A DNA stretch of 64,000 nucleotides, taken from NCBI RefSeq assembly GCF_943846705.1, contig NZ_OX044366.1, positions 2,418,001 through 2,482,000 of the forward strand, read 5' to 3'. Made by a program: the position numbers and the translations under genes. The stretch's first letter is position 1. Every line of letters starts with the position of its first letter. The notes below the pieces were generated by a model. The model searched no databases, was not told the DNA's origin, and was given only the letters and a program-made list of their open reading frames with translations. The stretch comes from an uncultured Pseudomonas sp. GTDB taxonomy: Bacteria > Pseudomonadota > Gammaproteobacteria > Pseudomonadales > Pseudomonadaceae. Shown piece by piece: positions 8,983-16,199 of this stretch.

Positions 8983-9789
8983 GTGTTGTCCCTGCTGCGA
9001 TTTACCTTAAGCCGTACCCTACGTTACCTGCTGTCGCTTGCCCTCCTGTGCACCTGTCTGGGCGTCAGTGCCCAGCCGCTGGTGCGTATCGGTAGCGGCG
9101 AATGGGTGCCTTATGTCGACCCGCAGCGCGAGGATGGCGGTGCACTGGCGCGGCTAACACGGGAGATTTTCAACGCGGCCGGCTACTCGGTCGAGTTCGT
9201 TTATTACCCTTGGGACCGTAACCTGTTGATGCTCGAGCAGGGCCACCTGGATGCGGTGATGCCGTATTCCTGTTCGGCGCAGCGCCAGCGCATCAGTGAG
9301 TGCAGTGATGCCGTGGTGCAGGGGCAGATCGTGCTGTTCCAGCGCGCCGATCAGCAGCTGGCTTGGACACGGATTGAAGACCTCAAGGCGTTTCGCATCG
9401 CCACCACCCACGGTTACTCCTACGGCCCGCAGTTTGATGCAGCGCTCGAAGCGGGGCAGTTACAGGTGCAGCAGAGCAGCAAGGAAGACACCGGTTTGCG
9501 CTTGTTGAGCCTGGGCCGCGTGGACTTTCACCCGCAGGATCGGGCGGTGGGTTATGCCATGTTGCGTCGCTTGTTCTCGCCCGCCGAGCGCGCACAAATC
9601 AGCCATCACCCGCGTGTTTTGAATAACGAATCGCTGCATCTGTTGTTTGCTAAGGGTGATGCCCAGGCCAATAAGCTGCGTGAGGTGTTCAATGCCGGTT
9701 TGCGCCGCCTGACGGCGAACGGTGAGCTACAGCGTTTGCAGCAGGCGCTGGATTCGGGCGACGCGGATCAGTGGTCAAGCGCGCCCTGA
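8983..9789 (+). CDS. Periplasmic substrate-binding protein (solute-binding family 3-like)
   Basis: Residues 1 to about 31 form a signal peptide (basic start, leucine-rich core, ending SAQP). The mature part has the bilobed binding-protein pattern: VRIGSGEWVPYVDP, the PWDRNLLMLEQGHLDAVMP segment, and a C-terminal helix. No ABC permease genes are adjacent, so it is an orphan, perhaps a sensor rather than a transporter part. The start is uncertain: TTG at 8974, GTG at 8983 and TTG at 8986 are all in frame behind TTGAGGTGT. The ligand cannot be inferred. The 3' end overlaps the convergent csdE by 22 bases. Confidence 0.75.
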   Translation: MLSLLRFTLSRTLRYLLSLALLCTCLGVSAQPLVRIGSGEWVPYVDPQREDGGALARLTREIFNAAGYSVEFVYYPWDRNLLMLEQGHLDAVMPYSCSAQRQRISECSDAVVQGQIVLFQRADQQLAWTRIEDLKAFRIATTHGYSYGPQFDAALEAGQLQVQQSSKEDTGLRLLSLGRVDFHPQDRAVGYAMLRRLFSPAERAQISHHPRVLNNESLHLLFAKGDAQANKLREVFNAGLRRLTANGELQRLQQALDSGDADQWSSAP

Positions 9790-10199
9790 TCGTCTGCCGC
9801 CAGCAATTGCTGCATGCGCGTCAGTACCGCCTGCAGACCATTGCTGCGAGAGGGTGACAGGTGACGCGCCAGGCCAAGCTGGGCAAACCAGTCTGGTAGA
9901 TTCAGCTGCGCCAGCTCGGCCTGACTCAGGCCATTGACCCGCACTAAAAGAAGCGCAAGCAGGCCGCGCAGCAGGCGCGCCTCGCTGCTGGCGCGGAACT
10001 GCCAGTGTGCGCCGTTACGCTCGGCCAGCAACCACACTTGACTCTCACAGCCCGTTACGCGGTTGGCTTCACTGCGCTCGTCCTCGCTGAGCGGAGCAAG
10101 CTGCTCGCCCCACTGCATCAGTAAACGTGCGCGCTGCTCCCAGCCGGGACACGCAGCGAAAGCCTGCAGCGCAGTGTCGGCGTGGGCGGGCAGGCTCAT
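9768..10199 (-). CDS. csdE: SufE/CsdE-family sulfur acceptor
   Basis: Accepts persulfide sulfur from the cysteine desulfurase encoded just upstream. The 143-residue protein has the SufE-fold acceptor cysteine at C51 in RVTGCESQVW and the preceding EANRV segment. Its start overlaps the csdA stop by four bases, so the pair is coupled. CsdE rather than SufE is favoured because there is no suf cluster here and because tcdA is next door. Confidence 0.88.
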   Translation of the reverse strand: MSLPAHADTALQAFAACPGWEQRARLLMQWGEQLAPLSEDERSEANRVTGCESQVWLLAERNGAHWQFRASSEARLLRGLLALLLVRVNGLSQAELAQLNLPDWFAQLGLARHLSPSRSNGLQAVLTRMQQLLAADDQGALDH

Positions 10200-11395
10200 T
10201 GCAACAGCTCCAGGGCTTGGTCCAGCGCGGTGAAGAAGCGCTGCAGATCAGCGCCGTCGTTATACAGCCCCAAGGACACGCGAATCGCACCGCTGAGGCC
10301 AAGGCCTTGCAGCAAGGGCATGGCGCAGTGGTGGCCGGCGCGCACGGCGATGCCCTGCTCGGTCAGCAGGTGAGCGAGGTCGGCGTGGTGCACATCCTCG
10401 ACCACAAAGCTGGCCAGCGCGACGTTAGGCGTGCCGAGCAGGCGTACACCCTGGCGCTGCTGCAGGCCGCTGATCAGCTCGGCATGCAGGGCGGCTTCGT
10501 GGGCGTCGACGGCATGGGCGTCGAGGCTGTTCAGGTAATCCAGGCTGGCGCCGAGGGCGATCACCGAGGCGATTGGCGGTGTGCCGGCCTCAAACCCCAG
10601 TGGCGCGGCGCGGAAGCTGGCGCTGCTGTAGTCGGTATGCAGCAGCATCTCACCGCCGAACTGCCAGTGCGCCAGCTGTTGCAGGGCGGGCGTGCGACCG
10701 TAAAGCAGGCCGACGCCATCCGGGCCATAGAGCTTGTGGCTGGAGCTGACATAGAAATCGCAGCCCAGCGCCTGCACATCATGACGGCCATGTACCACGC
10801 CCTGGGTACCGTCGACCACGGTCAGTGCGCCTTGCGCCTGTGCCAATGCCAGCAGCGGCTCAAGCGGCTGCCAGCAACCGAGCACATTGGACAACTGACT
10901 GACCGCCAGCAGGCGGGTACGCGGGCCGAGCAATTGCGCGGCTTGCGTCAGGTCGATCAGGCCAGCGCTATCCAGTGGCAGCACCACCAGCTTGAGCTGG
11001 CGGCGCAGCGCCAGTTGCTGCCAGGGCAACAGGTTGGCGTGGTGTTCCAGAGCGCTGATGACGATCTGGTCACCAGGCTGAAAGTGCTGTTCCAGGCCGT
11101 AAGCCAGCAGATTGAAGGCCTCGGTGGCACTACGGGTGAAGATCAGTTGCTGCACATTGGCGGCGTTCAGCCAGTGTGCGGCTTTCTCACGGGTGGCTTC
11201 GAAGGCGCGGGTGGCACGCTCGCCGGGCAGATGTTGGGCGCGATGCACATTGGCGGCACCGCCGGCGTAGTAGCCGAGCAGGGCGTCAAGCATCGTCTGG
11301 GGTTTTTGTGCGGTGGCGGCGCTGTCGAGGTAGGTCTGGCCCTCGGCCTCAAGGGCCAGAATGCCAGGGAAGTCAGCGCGCCAGGGGGAATGCAT
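10196..11395 (-). CDS. csdA: Cysteine desulfurase (CsdA/SufS class)
   Basis: PLP enzyme that removes sulfur from cysteine and passes it to CsdE. The PLP lysine lies in SSSHKLYGP and the catalytic cysteine in AGHHCAMPL; the substrate loop LEHHANLLPW is present. Starting at 11395 gives 399 residues beginning MHSPWRADFP, the usual family N terminus. An in-frame ATG at 11401 is as likely, and neither has a clear Shine-Dalgarno. The frame stays open upstream into a palindromic repeat; that longer N terminus has no family support. Confidence 0.88.
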   Translation of the reverse strand: MHSPWRADFPGILALEAEGQTYLDSAATAQKPQTMLDALLGYYAGGAANVHRAQHLPGERATRAFEATREKAAHWLNAANVQQLIFTRSATEAFNLLAYGLEQHFQPGDQIVISALEHHANLLPWQQLALRRQLKLVVLPLDSAGLIDLTQAAQLLGPRTRLLAVSQLSNVLGCWQPLEPLLALAQAQGALTVVDGTQGVVHGRHDVQALGCDFYVSSSHKLYGPDGVGLLYGRTPALQQLAHWQFGGEMLLHTDYSSASFRAAPLGFEAGTPPIASVIALGASLDYLNSLDAHAVDAHEAALHAELISGLQQRQGVRLLGTPNVALASFVVEDVHHADLAHLLTEQGIAVRAGHHCAMPLLQGLGLSGAIRVSLGLYNDGADLQRFFTALDQALELLQ

Positions 11396-11419
11396 GAGCA
11401 TGAGAGAAGAGTCGAAACC

Positions 11420-11489
11420 GTAGGATGGGTTGAGCATAGCGATACCCATGATGGGCGTGATGGGTATCGCTATGCTCAACCCATCCTAC
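11420..11489. repeat. 70-bp perfect palindromic repeat (30-bp arms)
   Basis: Arms at 11420-11449 and 11460-11489 are exact reverse complements around a 10-base loop. The arm begins GTAGGATGGGTTGAGC. It lies in the 160-base leader region between csdA and the second palindromic element. The length and perfection suggest a mobile palindromic unit rather than a terminator, since no T-run follows either arm. Confidence 0.8.
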
Positions 11490-11513
11490 AAAGCTACCGT
11501 CCAAAAGTTGTTG

Positions 11514-11635
11514 TTAAAGCGTAGCGAGCGAAGGCTAGGCAAGGCGAACTTAAGCGAGAACGCGGAGTGTACGAATGTACATGAGCATTTTGAGCTTGAG
11601 TTCAACGCTGCATAGCCGAGCGCAGTCGCTTTAAA
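11514..11635. repeat. About 120-bp imperfect palindrome, MITE-like
   Basis: Outer ends TTAAAGCG and CGCTTTAA mirror each other, inner blocks around TAGCGAGCGAAGGCTA and TAGCCGAGCGCA partly mirror, and the centre is the perfect TGTACGAATGTACA (11568-11581). There is no coding content. This looks like a small non-autonomous repeat inserted between csdA and dapD, abutting the dapD stop region. Confidence 0.65.
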
Positions 11636-11643
11636 CCTACTTT

Positions 11644-12678
11644 TTAGTTGTGGGCGTGCAGGGCGTCGTTCAGTTCGATAGCCGACTTGTGGGTTTTGCA
11701 CTCCACTGCACCGCTTTGCGAGTTGCGGCGGAACAGCAGGTCCGGCTGGCCGGCCAGTTCGCGGGCTTTTAGAACCTTGACCAACTTATTGTCGGCATCC
11801 AGCAGCGCCACCTTGGTGCCGGCGGTGATGTACAGACCGGATTCCACGGTATTGCGGTCGCCCAATGGGATGCCGATACCGGCGTTGGCACCGATCAGGC
11901 AGCCTTCGCCGACGGAGATGACGATGTTGCCGCCACCAGACAGGGTGCCCATGGTCGAGCAGCCGCCGCCCAGGTCCGAGCCTTTACCGACGAAGACACC
12001 GGCGGAAACGCGGCCTTCGATCATGCCCGGGCCTGCAGTGCCGGCGTTGAAGTTAACAAAGCCTTCGTGCATCACGGTGGTGCCTTCGCCCACGTAAGCA
12101 CCCAGGCGAATGCGTGCGCTGTCGGCGATTCGCACGCCGGCAGGCACCACGTAGTCGGTCATTTTCGGGAACTTGTCCACCGAGAAGACTTCCAGCAGGT
12201 TGCCCTTCAAGCGGGCTTCCAGCTGGCGTTCGGCCAGCTCGGCGAGGTCGATGGCACCCTTGTTGGTCCACGCCACGTTAGGCAGCAGCGGGAAGATACC
12301 GGTCAGGTTCAGGCCGTGCGGCTTAACCAGGCGATGCGACAGCAGGTGCAGTTTGAGGTAGGCCTCAGGGGTGCTGGTCAGCGCGCTGTCTTCAGCCAAC
12401 AGGGTGGCGACCAGTGGCTTCTGGCTTTCGGCCAGGCGGGTGAGCAGGGCTGCTTGCGCCGCGTCTACATTTTTCAACGCTTCGGCCAGATCGCCGGCCT
12501 GGCTGTTGCTCATTGCGATGGTCTGGTTACCGCCCTGGTAACCGAGTTGCTCTATCACCTTGGCGACCAGCTCGCTGGCTGGGTTGAGCAGCGGCTGGGC
12601 GTAAAAAACTTCCAGCCAGTTGCTCTGACGGTTCTGAGTGCCAACGCCAAAGGCCAGGCTAAATAGAGTTGTGTTCAT
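11644..12678 (-). CDS. dapD: Tetrahydrodipicolinate N-succinyltransferase DapD
   Basis: Succinylates tetrahydrodipicolinate in the DAP/lysine pathway. The 344-residue length fits the longer Pseudomonas/actinobacterial DapD type. The C-terminal half has the left-handed beta-helix hexapeptide pattern (ADSARIRLGAYVGEGTTVM, GSDLGGGCSTMGTL, GEGCLIGANAGIGIPLGDR). Only 38 bases separate it from the arsC-family gene upstream, with no obvious promoter, so it probably depends on readthrough of that gene. The prophage has cut that unit off from dapC. Confidence 0.95.
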   Translation of the reverse strand: MNTTLFSLAFGVGTQNRQSNWLEVFYAQPLLNPASELVAKVIEQLGYQGGNQTIAMSNSQAGDLAEALKNVDAAQAALLTRLAESQKPLVATLLAEDSALTSTPEAYLKLHLLSHRLVKPHGLNLTGIFPLLPNVAWTNKGAIDLAELAERQLEARLKGNLLEVFSVDKFPKMTDYVVPAGVRIADSARIRLGAYVGEGTTVMHEGFVNFNAGTAGPGMIEGRVSAGVFVGKGSDLGGGCSTMGTLSGGGNIVISVGEGCLIGANAGIGIPLGDRNTVESGLYITAGTKVALLDADNKLVKVLKARELAGQPDLLFRRNSQSGAVECKTHKSAIELNDALHAHN

Positions 12679-12716
12679 TTTATTTTCCTTACCGCAAATT
12701 CATGTGGGCCGAGTGG

Positions 12717-13064
12717 TCAACCCAGTTCGGCGGCATAGCGGTCGGCCTTGAAGCCGACCAGGGTCTTGTTGCCGAGATCCAGCACGGGGCGTTTGATCAT
12801 CGACGGTTGGGCGAGCATCAGTTCGATCGCCTTGTGCTGATCGAGGTCGCTTTTCTGCACCTCGTCCAGCTTGCGGAAGGTGGTGCCTGCGCGGTTTAGG
12901 ACGATTTCCCAACCATGCTCGTTGCACCACTTTTCCAGGTTGTCGCGGTCTATACCGCAAGTTTTGTAATCATGAAAGGCATAGCTTACCCCGTGCTCGT
13001 CGAGCCAGGAGCGGGCTTTCTTCATGGTGTCGCAGGCTTTGATGCCGTATAGGCTGTAAGTCAT
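12717..13064 (-). CDS. ArsC/Spx-family reductase-like protein (YffB type) with phage-supplied 5' end
   Basis: A 115-residue thioredoxin-fold protein of the ArsC/YffB family: YGIKACDTMKKARSWLDEHG at the N terminus, with the single cysteine of the C-D-T-M motif, and KRPVLDLGNKTLVGFK at the C terminus. Not a proven arsenate reductase; YffB-type members often sit beside dap genes. The first ten or so codons lie outside the bacterial side of attL and came with the prophage; the older 5' end is at 53631-53672. There is no Shine-Dalgarno before the ATG, and the -10 of a candidate promoter ends 4 bases upstream, suggesting a leaderless transcript or readthrough from int. The frame is open upstream to 13169, but that extension is phage att DNA. 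Confidence 0.88.
   Translation of the reverse strand: MTYSLYGIKACDTMKKARSWLDEHGVSYAFHDYKTCGIDRDNLEKWCNEHGWEIVLNRAGTTFRKLDEVQKSDLDQHKAIELMLAQPSMIKRPVLDLGNKTLVGFKADRYAAELG
13033..13046. repeat. attL core (14-bp direct repeat)
   Basis: CAGGCTTTGATGCC here is repeated exactly at 53641-53654. In the arsC-family frame it encodes G-I-K-A and part of the next codon. Crossover inside it would swap everything upstream of codon 7 or so of the gene. Confidence 0.88.
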
Positions 13065-13067
13065 TGA

Positions 13068-13095
13068 TTTATAAGGGGCTGTGTTGGCTCTCCAA
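13068..13095 (-). promoter_or_regulatory. Candidate phage-borne promoter facing arsC-dapD
   Basis: On the minus strand TTGGAG (13090-13095) and TATAAA (13068-13073) are 16 bases apart. Initiation would fall at or beside the ATG at 13064. It lies wholly within the phage att DNA, so the integrated phage could supply transcription to the severed host genes. Confidence 0.45.
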
Positions 13096-13119
13096 AACCT
13101 CCCCAAATCCTCCCCAAAA
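13089..13119. repeat. Integrase arm-type repeats, P' side
   Basis: Tandem copies of CCTCCCCAAA with 11-base spacing, plus a shorter CTCCAAAA copy, lie between the attL core and int. The 15-mer AAATCCTCCCCAAAA (13105-13119) recurs at 53504-53518 near the other end, so both arms of attP would carry it, as for lambda-type integrase arm sites. Confidence 0.6.
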
Positions 13120-13131
13120 TTCCGGCGCGCA

Positions 13132-14241
13132 TTATGCCACGTCGATCCACTCGGCCCCGCGCGCATCACGGTACAGGTCGGTCATTTTCGCGTGACGATG
13201 ACCGAGCAAAGCCTGCGGGTCGCGACCTTCTGCGGCGTGCAGCCTTGCAGCCAGCGAGCGCATTTCATGGAAGGTCGGCGGGTGGTCGCCAAGATCAAGC
13301 CCGAGCTTGGTAGCGGCTCGATCCCGGGCTGCGGCAAACTCCTTGCTCAGCGTGTCCAGCACAATACTTTGCCCTGCCTTGGCACGACTGATGGTGCGTG
13401 CGTGGTGGATCAGGTGCTTGGACACTACCATGTCGCGACAGCTTTTAATCACCGCGCCCAGCTCAAGGCCGACCGACTCAAGCCGCAGGCCGGTACTAAT
13501 GCGCAGGCGCGCACCGGTCTTTGACTGGATCACATGCAGGTGATCGTCGCGCACATCCTTGAACAACATCCCTGCCACATCCTCCCGCCGCTGCCCCGTC
13601 AGCACAGCCAGCTCCATGGCGCGCTTTAGCCATGACTGCTTGGCCTCCGCATAGGTCGCCTTCCACATATCCAGGGTCAGGCGCTGCCGCTTGATCTTCA
13701 CGCGCGCCGCTTTGGTTGCGTCGGCCGGGTTGCTATCCGTCCAGCCAACCGCCATCGCCTCGACGAAAACGTCGCGCAGGAGTGAGCGCATCGCCCTGGA
13801 CATTTGCCCCTTGCCACCTTTGGCCACGCCCGCCAAGTAGCCCGCCACGTCCATAGTGGTGATCGCCCGGATTGGCTTGCTGCCCAGCGCAACGTCAAGC
13901 CGGTTAATCCGCATGCGTGCGTTGCGCACGCTGGCCGGTGATAGCTCGCGCGCCTGATAAATCTCCCGGTACTCGACCAGCCAGGCCGAGAACAGAAGGC
14001 CGGCAGGCTCTGGCTGCTCAGTGATCCGCTGCGCCAGTGATACCGGCGCAGCGTTCAACGCATGGTTGGCGGCCACCGCTTCACGAATGGCGGCCTCCTT
14101 ATCGGTGCCCATGCCAAAGCATCGGCCAGACACTGGGTCGCGGTACTGGTAGTACGTCACACCATTGCGCTTATCCAGCTTGCGGTACAGGTTCAGGCCG
14201 GCAAGGTCTTTGCTGCCTGGGTCACGCGGCCTTGGAGACAT
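13132..14241 (-). CDS. int: Tyrosine-family phage integrase
   Basis: Integrates and excises the prophage at the arsC-family gene. The 369-residue protein has an N-terminal arm-binding region (1-70), a SAM-like core-binding domain and a catalytic domain with the complete set R218, K241, H325, R328, H348 and nucleophile Y357. It is the last gene of the leftward early operon, and its stop is only 68 bases from the arsC-family start, so int messages may run into the host gene. Confidence 0.95.
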   Translation of the reverse strand: MSPRPRDPGSKDLAGLNLYRKLDKRNGVTYYQYRDPVSGRCFGMGTDKEAAIREAVAANHALNAAPVSLAQRITEQPEPAGLLFSAWLVEYREIYQARELSPASVRNARMRINRLDVALGSKPIRAITTMDVAGYLAGVAKGGKGQMSRAMRSLLRDVFVEAMAVGWTDSNPADATKAARVKIKRQRLTLDMWKATYAEAKQSWLKRAMELAVLTGQRREDVAGMLFKDVRDDHLHVIQSKTGARLRISTGLRLESVGLELGAVIKSCRDMVVSKHLIHHARTISRAKAGQSIVLDTLSKEFAAARDRAATKLGLDLGDHPPTFHEMRSLAARLHAAEGRDPQALLGHRHAKMTDLYRDARGAEWIDVA

Positions 14242-14464
14242 TGCGGGCGGCCTCTATTCGGTTGAGTAGGCTTGAGCCTCGCGGGATAGGCTGAGGCTTG
14301 GGTGGCTCGTGGTAGCGGGCGTCAATCTCAACATAGTAGCTGCGCCCATGCTTTACCGGGGCGGGCTGTATGCTGCCTTCGCGCGCCCACTTGCGCAGCG
14401 TGTTAGTGCTTGGCGGCGTCCTGAAGTTCTCGGCCGCCCATTCTTCAAGAGTTGCAAGGCTCAT
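14222..14464 (-). CDS. xis: Excisionase-like DNA-binding protein
   Basis: The 80-residue protein begins MSLATLEEWAAENF and contains a winged-helix excisionase pattern (TNTLRKWAREGSIQPAPVKHGRSY). The ATG at 14464 is preceded by GGAGAGAG at good spacing; the longer upstream frame has no such support. It overlaps int by 20 bases, the usual xis-int arrangement, and would direct the integrase toward excision. Confidence 0.85.
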   Translation of the reverse strand: MSLATLEEWAAENFRTPPSTNTLRKWAREGSIQPAPVKHGRSYYVEIDARYHEPPKPQPIPRGSSLLNRIEAARNVSKAA

Positions 14465-14498
14465 ATCTCTCTCCACCCAGCGCGGCTGGGGAGTGTGG

Positions 14499-14840
14499 TT
14501 AGCGGTGGCGAATATCGCCCGACATTGTTTTGACTGAGCCGCGTATTGCCCCACAGGTAACATCGCCGCTCATGGTTCCTACGTCGCCGGTCACGTCGCC
14601 GCACCAAACATCGCCGCTCATCGTCTTAACGCGCCCAGCGCTACCCGCGACCTCGATGAGACCTGAGCCGCTTTCTACCGACTCAGCATTGCCGTTGACG
14701 GTTACGCTGACCGGCCCGACCAGTTCGCCAGGCTGTTCAACGCCATCGACCACCACCTTGTTTCCGACAATGCTCACGCTGCGGCCAGTGAAGGTCTTGC
14801 CGTCGATGGTTATGCTTGATCCGCTGGTTTTTATTTGCAC
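14499..14840 (-). CDS. Phage protein with TMSGDV repeats
   Basis: A 113-residue protein starting at GTG 14840 behind GGAGAGGTATTCCT. The second half repeats a short beta-strand unit with TMSGD three times (KTMSGDVWCGDV, GTMSGDVTCGAI, KTMSGDI), suggesting a small beta-solenoid or polymer-forming fold. No catalytic motif. Function unknown; it lies in the leftward early operon. Confidence 0.75.
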   Translation of the reverse strand: MQIKTSGSSITIDGKTFTGRSVSIVGNKVVVDGVEQPGELVGPVSVTVNGNAESVESGSGLIEVAGSAGRVKTMSGDVWCGDVTGDVGTMSGDVTCGAIRGSVKTMSGDIRHR

Positions 14841-14899
14841 AGGAATACCTCTCCACCGGCTCAAGCCGGCACAGTTAAAGATGGGGTTTAAGTTGCAGG

Positions 14900-15070
14900 C
14901 TAGGCCAGGTGGCTAATGCCTTTTTGCGTAGCGCGGTGAACGGCCAGGCAGATTGCGCCGGGGCTGACGCCGAGGGCTCGGCCGATCCGGCGCCAGGGCA
15001 TTGGCTTGGGCAGGTGGCGCATTTCGTAGGCCCATACGAGCTGGGCCTTTAGGTAGGCGGGCTGGCTCAT
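14900..15070 (-). CDS. Small helix-turn-helix phage protein
   Basis: A 56-residue basic protein whose middle (PMPWRRIGRALGVSPGAICL) fits a helix-turn-helix. Its ATG overlaps the upstream stop (CCATGA), so it is translationally coupled. Possible DNA-binding regulator. Confidence 0.65.
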   Translation of the reverse strand: MSQPAYLKAQLVWAYEMRHLPKPMPWRRIGRALGVSPGAICLAVHRATQKGISHLA

Positions 15071-15336
15071 GGCTTGAGGCTGGCCAGCTTGGCGTCGATG
15101 CGTACCTGTAGGCAGCGCATTGCAGTTTGAACCGGCCCTTGGAAATCACCTTCCCATGTAGACAGTTCCTCGGCTATGCACTGGCGCACCAGCTCAGCGT
15201 CATGCGATGGCGGGGCGGACTTGGCTTGGTTTAGCAGCCGGTATATAGCCCCCTGAATCGCCTCCGGAGATGTGCAGTCCTTAACGGCTTCACTTGCCAG
15301 CTCAAGCCCTGCAACGTGAATCAGGTTAGGCGTCAT
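15067..15336 (-). CDS. Hypothetical phage early protein, 89 aa
   Basis: Starts at ATG 15336 with GGAG seven bases upstream; the longer open frame lacks this. Mostly helical and acidic, with no recognised domain. It overlaps the genes on both sides. Confidence 0.65.
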   Translation of the reverse strand: MTPNLIHVAGLELASEAVKDCTSPEAIQGAIYRLLNQAKSAPPSHDAELVRQCIAEELSTWEGDFQGPVQTAMRCLQVRIDAKLASLKP

Positions 15337-15517
15337 GGCGTGGCTCCAAAGTCTGACCGGGATAAGGGCACTCAAACGCGATTGAGACAGCGCCGATATG
15401 CTCCCATTCTTCGCCGTTGTAATCCGGTTCAAGCTCGTACCAATACCAATCACCGTTCGCATCCATCGCTAGCCACTGCGCCCAATCTGGCGCGTCTTTC
15501 CATTCGGGTTTGTTCAT
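15326..15517 (-). CDS. Hypothetical phage protein, Trp/Asp-rich, 63 aa
   Basis: Contains six tryptophans and many acidic residues (DWAQWLAMDANGDWYWYELE), a composition seen in small phage early proteins. Overlaps both neighbours by a few bases. Function unknown. Confidence 0.65.
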   Translation of the reverse strand: MNKPEWKDAPDWAQWLAMDANGDWYWYELEPDYNGEEWEHIGAVSIAFECPYPGQTLEPRHDA

Positions 15518-15735
15518 TCCGCCACCTCGCCATTGGCAGTTGATAGTCGGTTGCCCGGCAGGCAGCTCATGGCGATTTGATCAAGACGCTTTTCAAGGAT
15601 GCACGTTGCATCCACGGTGCCGCTGTACCACGCGCTAGTTCCGGTGGATGCAACGCGGCCATACAGCGCGACACCGAAGTAGACGACCGCCAGCCAGATA
15701 AGACAGCAAACCCCTATCGATTTGGCCATATTCAT
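15514..15735 (-). CDS. Small phage membrane protein, 73 aa
   Basis: One N-terminal membrane helix (about residues 6-26, CCLIWLAVVYFGVALYG) is followed by a short tail with two cysteines. It is coupled to the next gene by overlap. Either ATG at 15735 or the one two codons in could start it. Confidence 0.65.
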   Translation of the reverse strand: MNMAKSIGVCCLIWLAVVYFGVALYGRVASTGTSAWYSGTVDATCILEKRLDQIAMSCLPGNRLSTANGEVAE

Positions 15736-16199
15736 TCCGTCACCTCGCCATTGTCGGTTGATAGGGCTGCATCGATGGCGTCGTTCACCGTGTAGTCAAG
15801 CCGCTCGTTGTTGGTCGGGAAGCCGTCACAGATAACGCCGCAATCGTCGTAAAGCTCAACCCAGCCAGCACCTTGCTCGCAGTGAATCTCGATCTTCCAG
15901 CCATCCGGCAACGAGCCGCATGCGCGCTCAACTGCCTCGTAAAGTGGCACCTTGGAATCCAGAGCCTCCCGCAACCGCGCCACTTCAACCTCTAGCCGCT
16001 GGTTGGCGGCGTGGAGTTGGTCGTAGTCCTGTCGCAGATAGAAAGCGAAGTCTGCCAATTCATCGCCAATAGGCTCAAGGTACTGCTCAAGCCTTCGCGT
16101 GCTGATCTGGTGCTGCGTCTCGCAGATAGTGTGCAGCGTGCGCAGTGGGCTGCGGCGAGCAAGGCTTGCCAGTATCTGCATCAGCCGTGCCTCACTCAT
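15732..16199 (-). CDS. Hypothetical phage protein with coiled-coil segment, 155 aa
   Basis: Residues about 50-80 (DYDQLHAANQRLEVEVARLR) form a likely coiled coil; the C-terminal part is acidic with three cysteines. The ATG at 16199 has GGTGG five bases upstream; an in-frame ATG at 16211 is the alternative. It overlaps the upstream gene by eight bases. Confidence 0.6.
   Translation of the reverse strand: MSEARLMQILASLARRSPLRTLHTICETQHQISTRRLEQYLEPIGDELADFAFYLRQDYDQLHAANQRLEVEVARLREALDSKVPLYEAVERACGSLPDGWKIEIHCEQGAGWVELYDDCGVICDGFPTNNERLDYTVNDAIDAALSTDNGEVTE

Noticed and set aside
10127..11524. 465-codon open frame on the plus strand opposite csdA
   Set aside because: Fully antisense to a well-conserved cysteine desulfurase; composition typical of GC-rich shadow frames and no family match.
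12717..13169. 150-codon version of the arsC-family gene
   Set aside because: The first 35 codons read through phage arm-site DNA and have no family similarity; the ATG at 13064 gives the standard protein.
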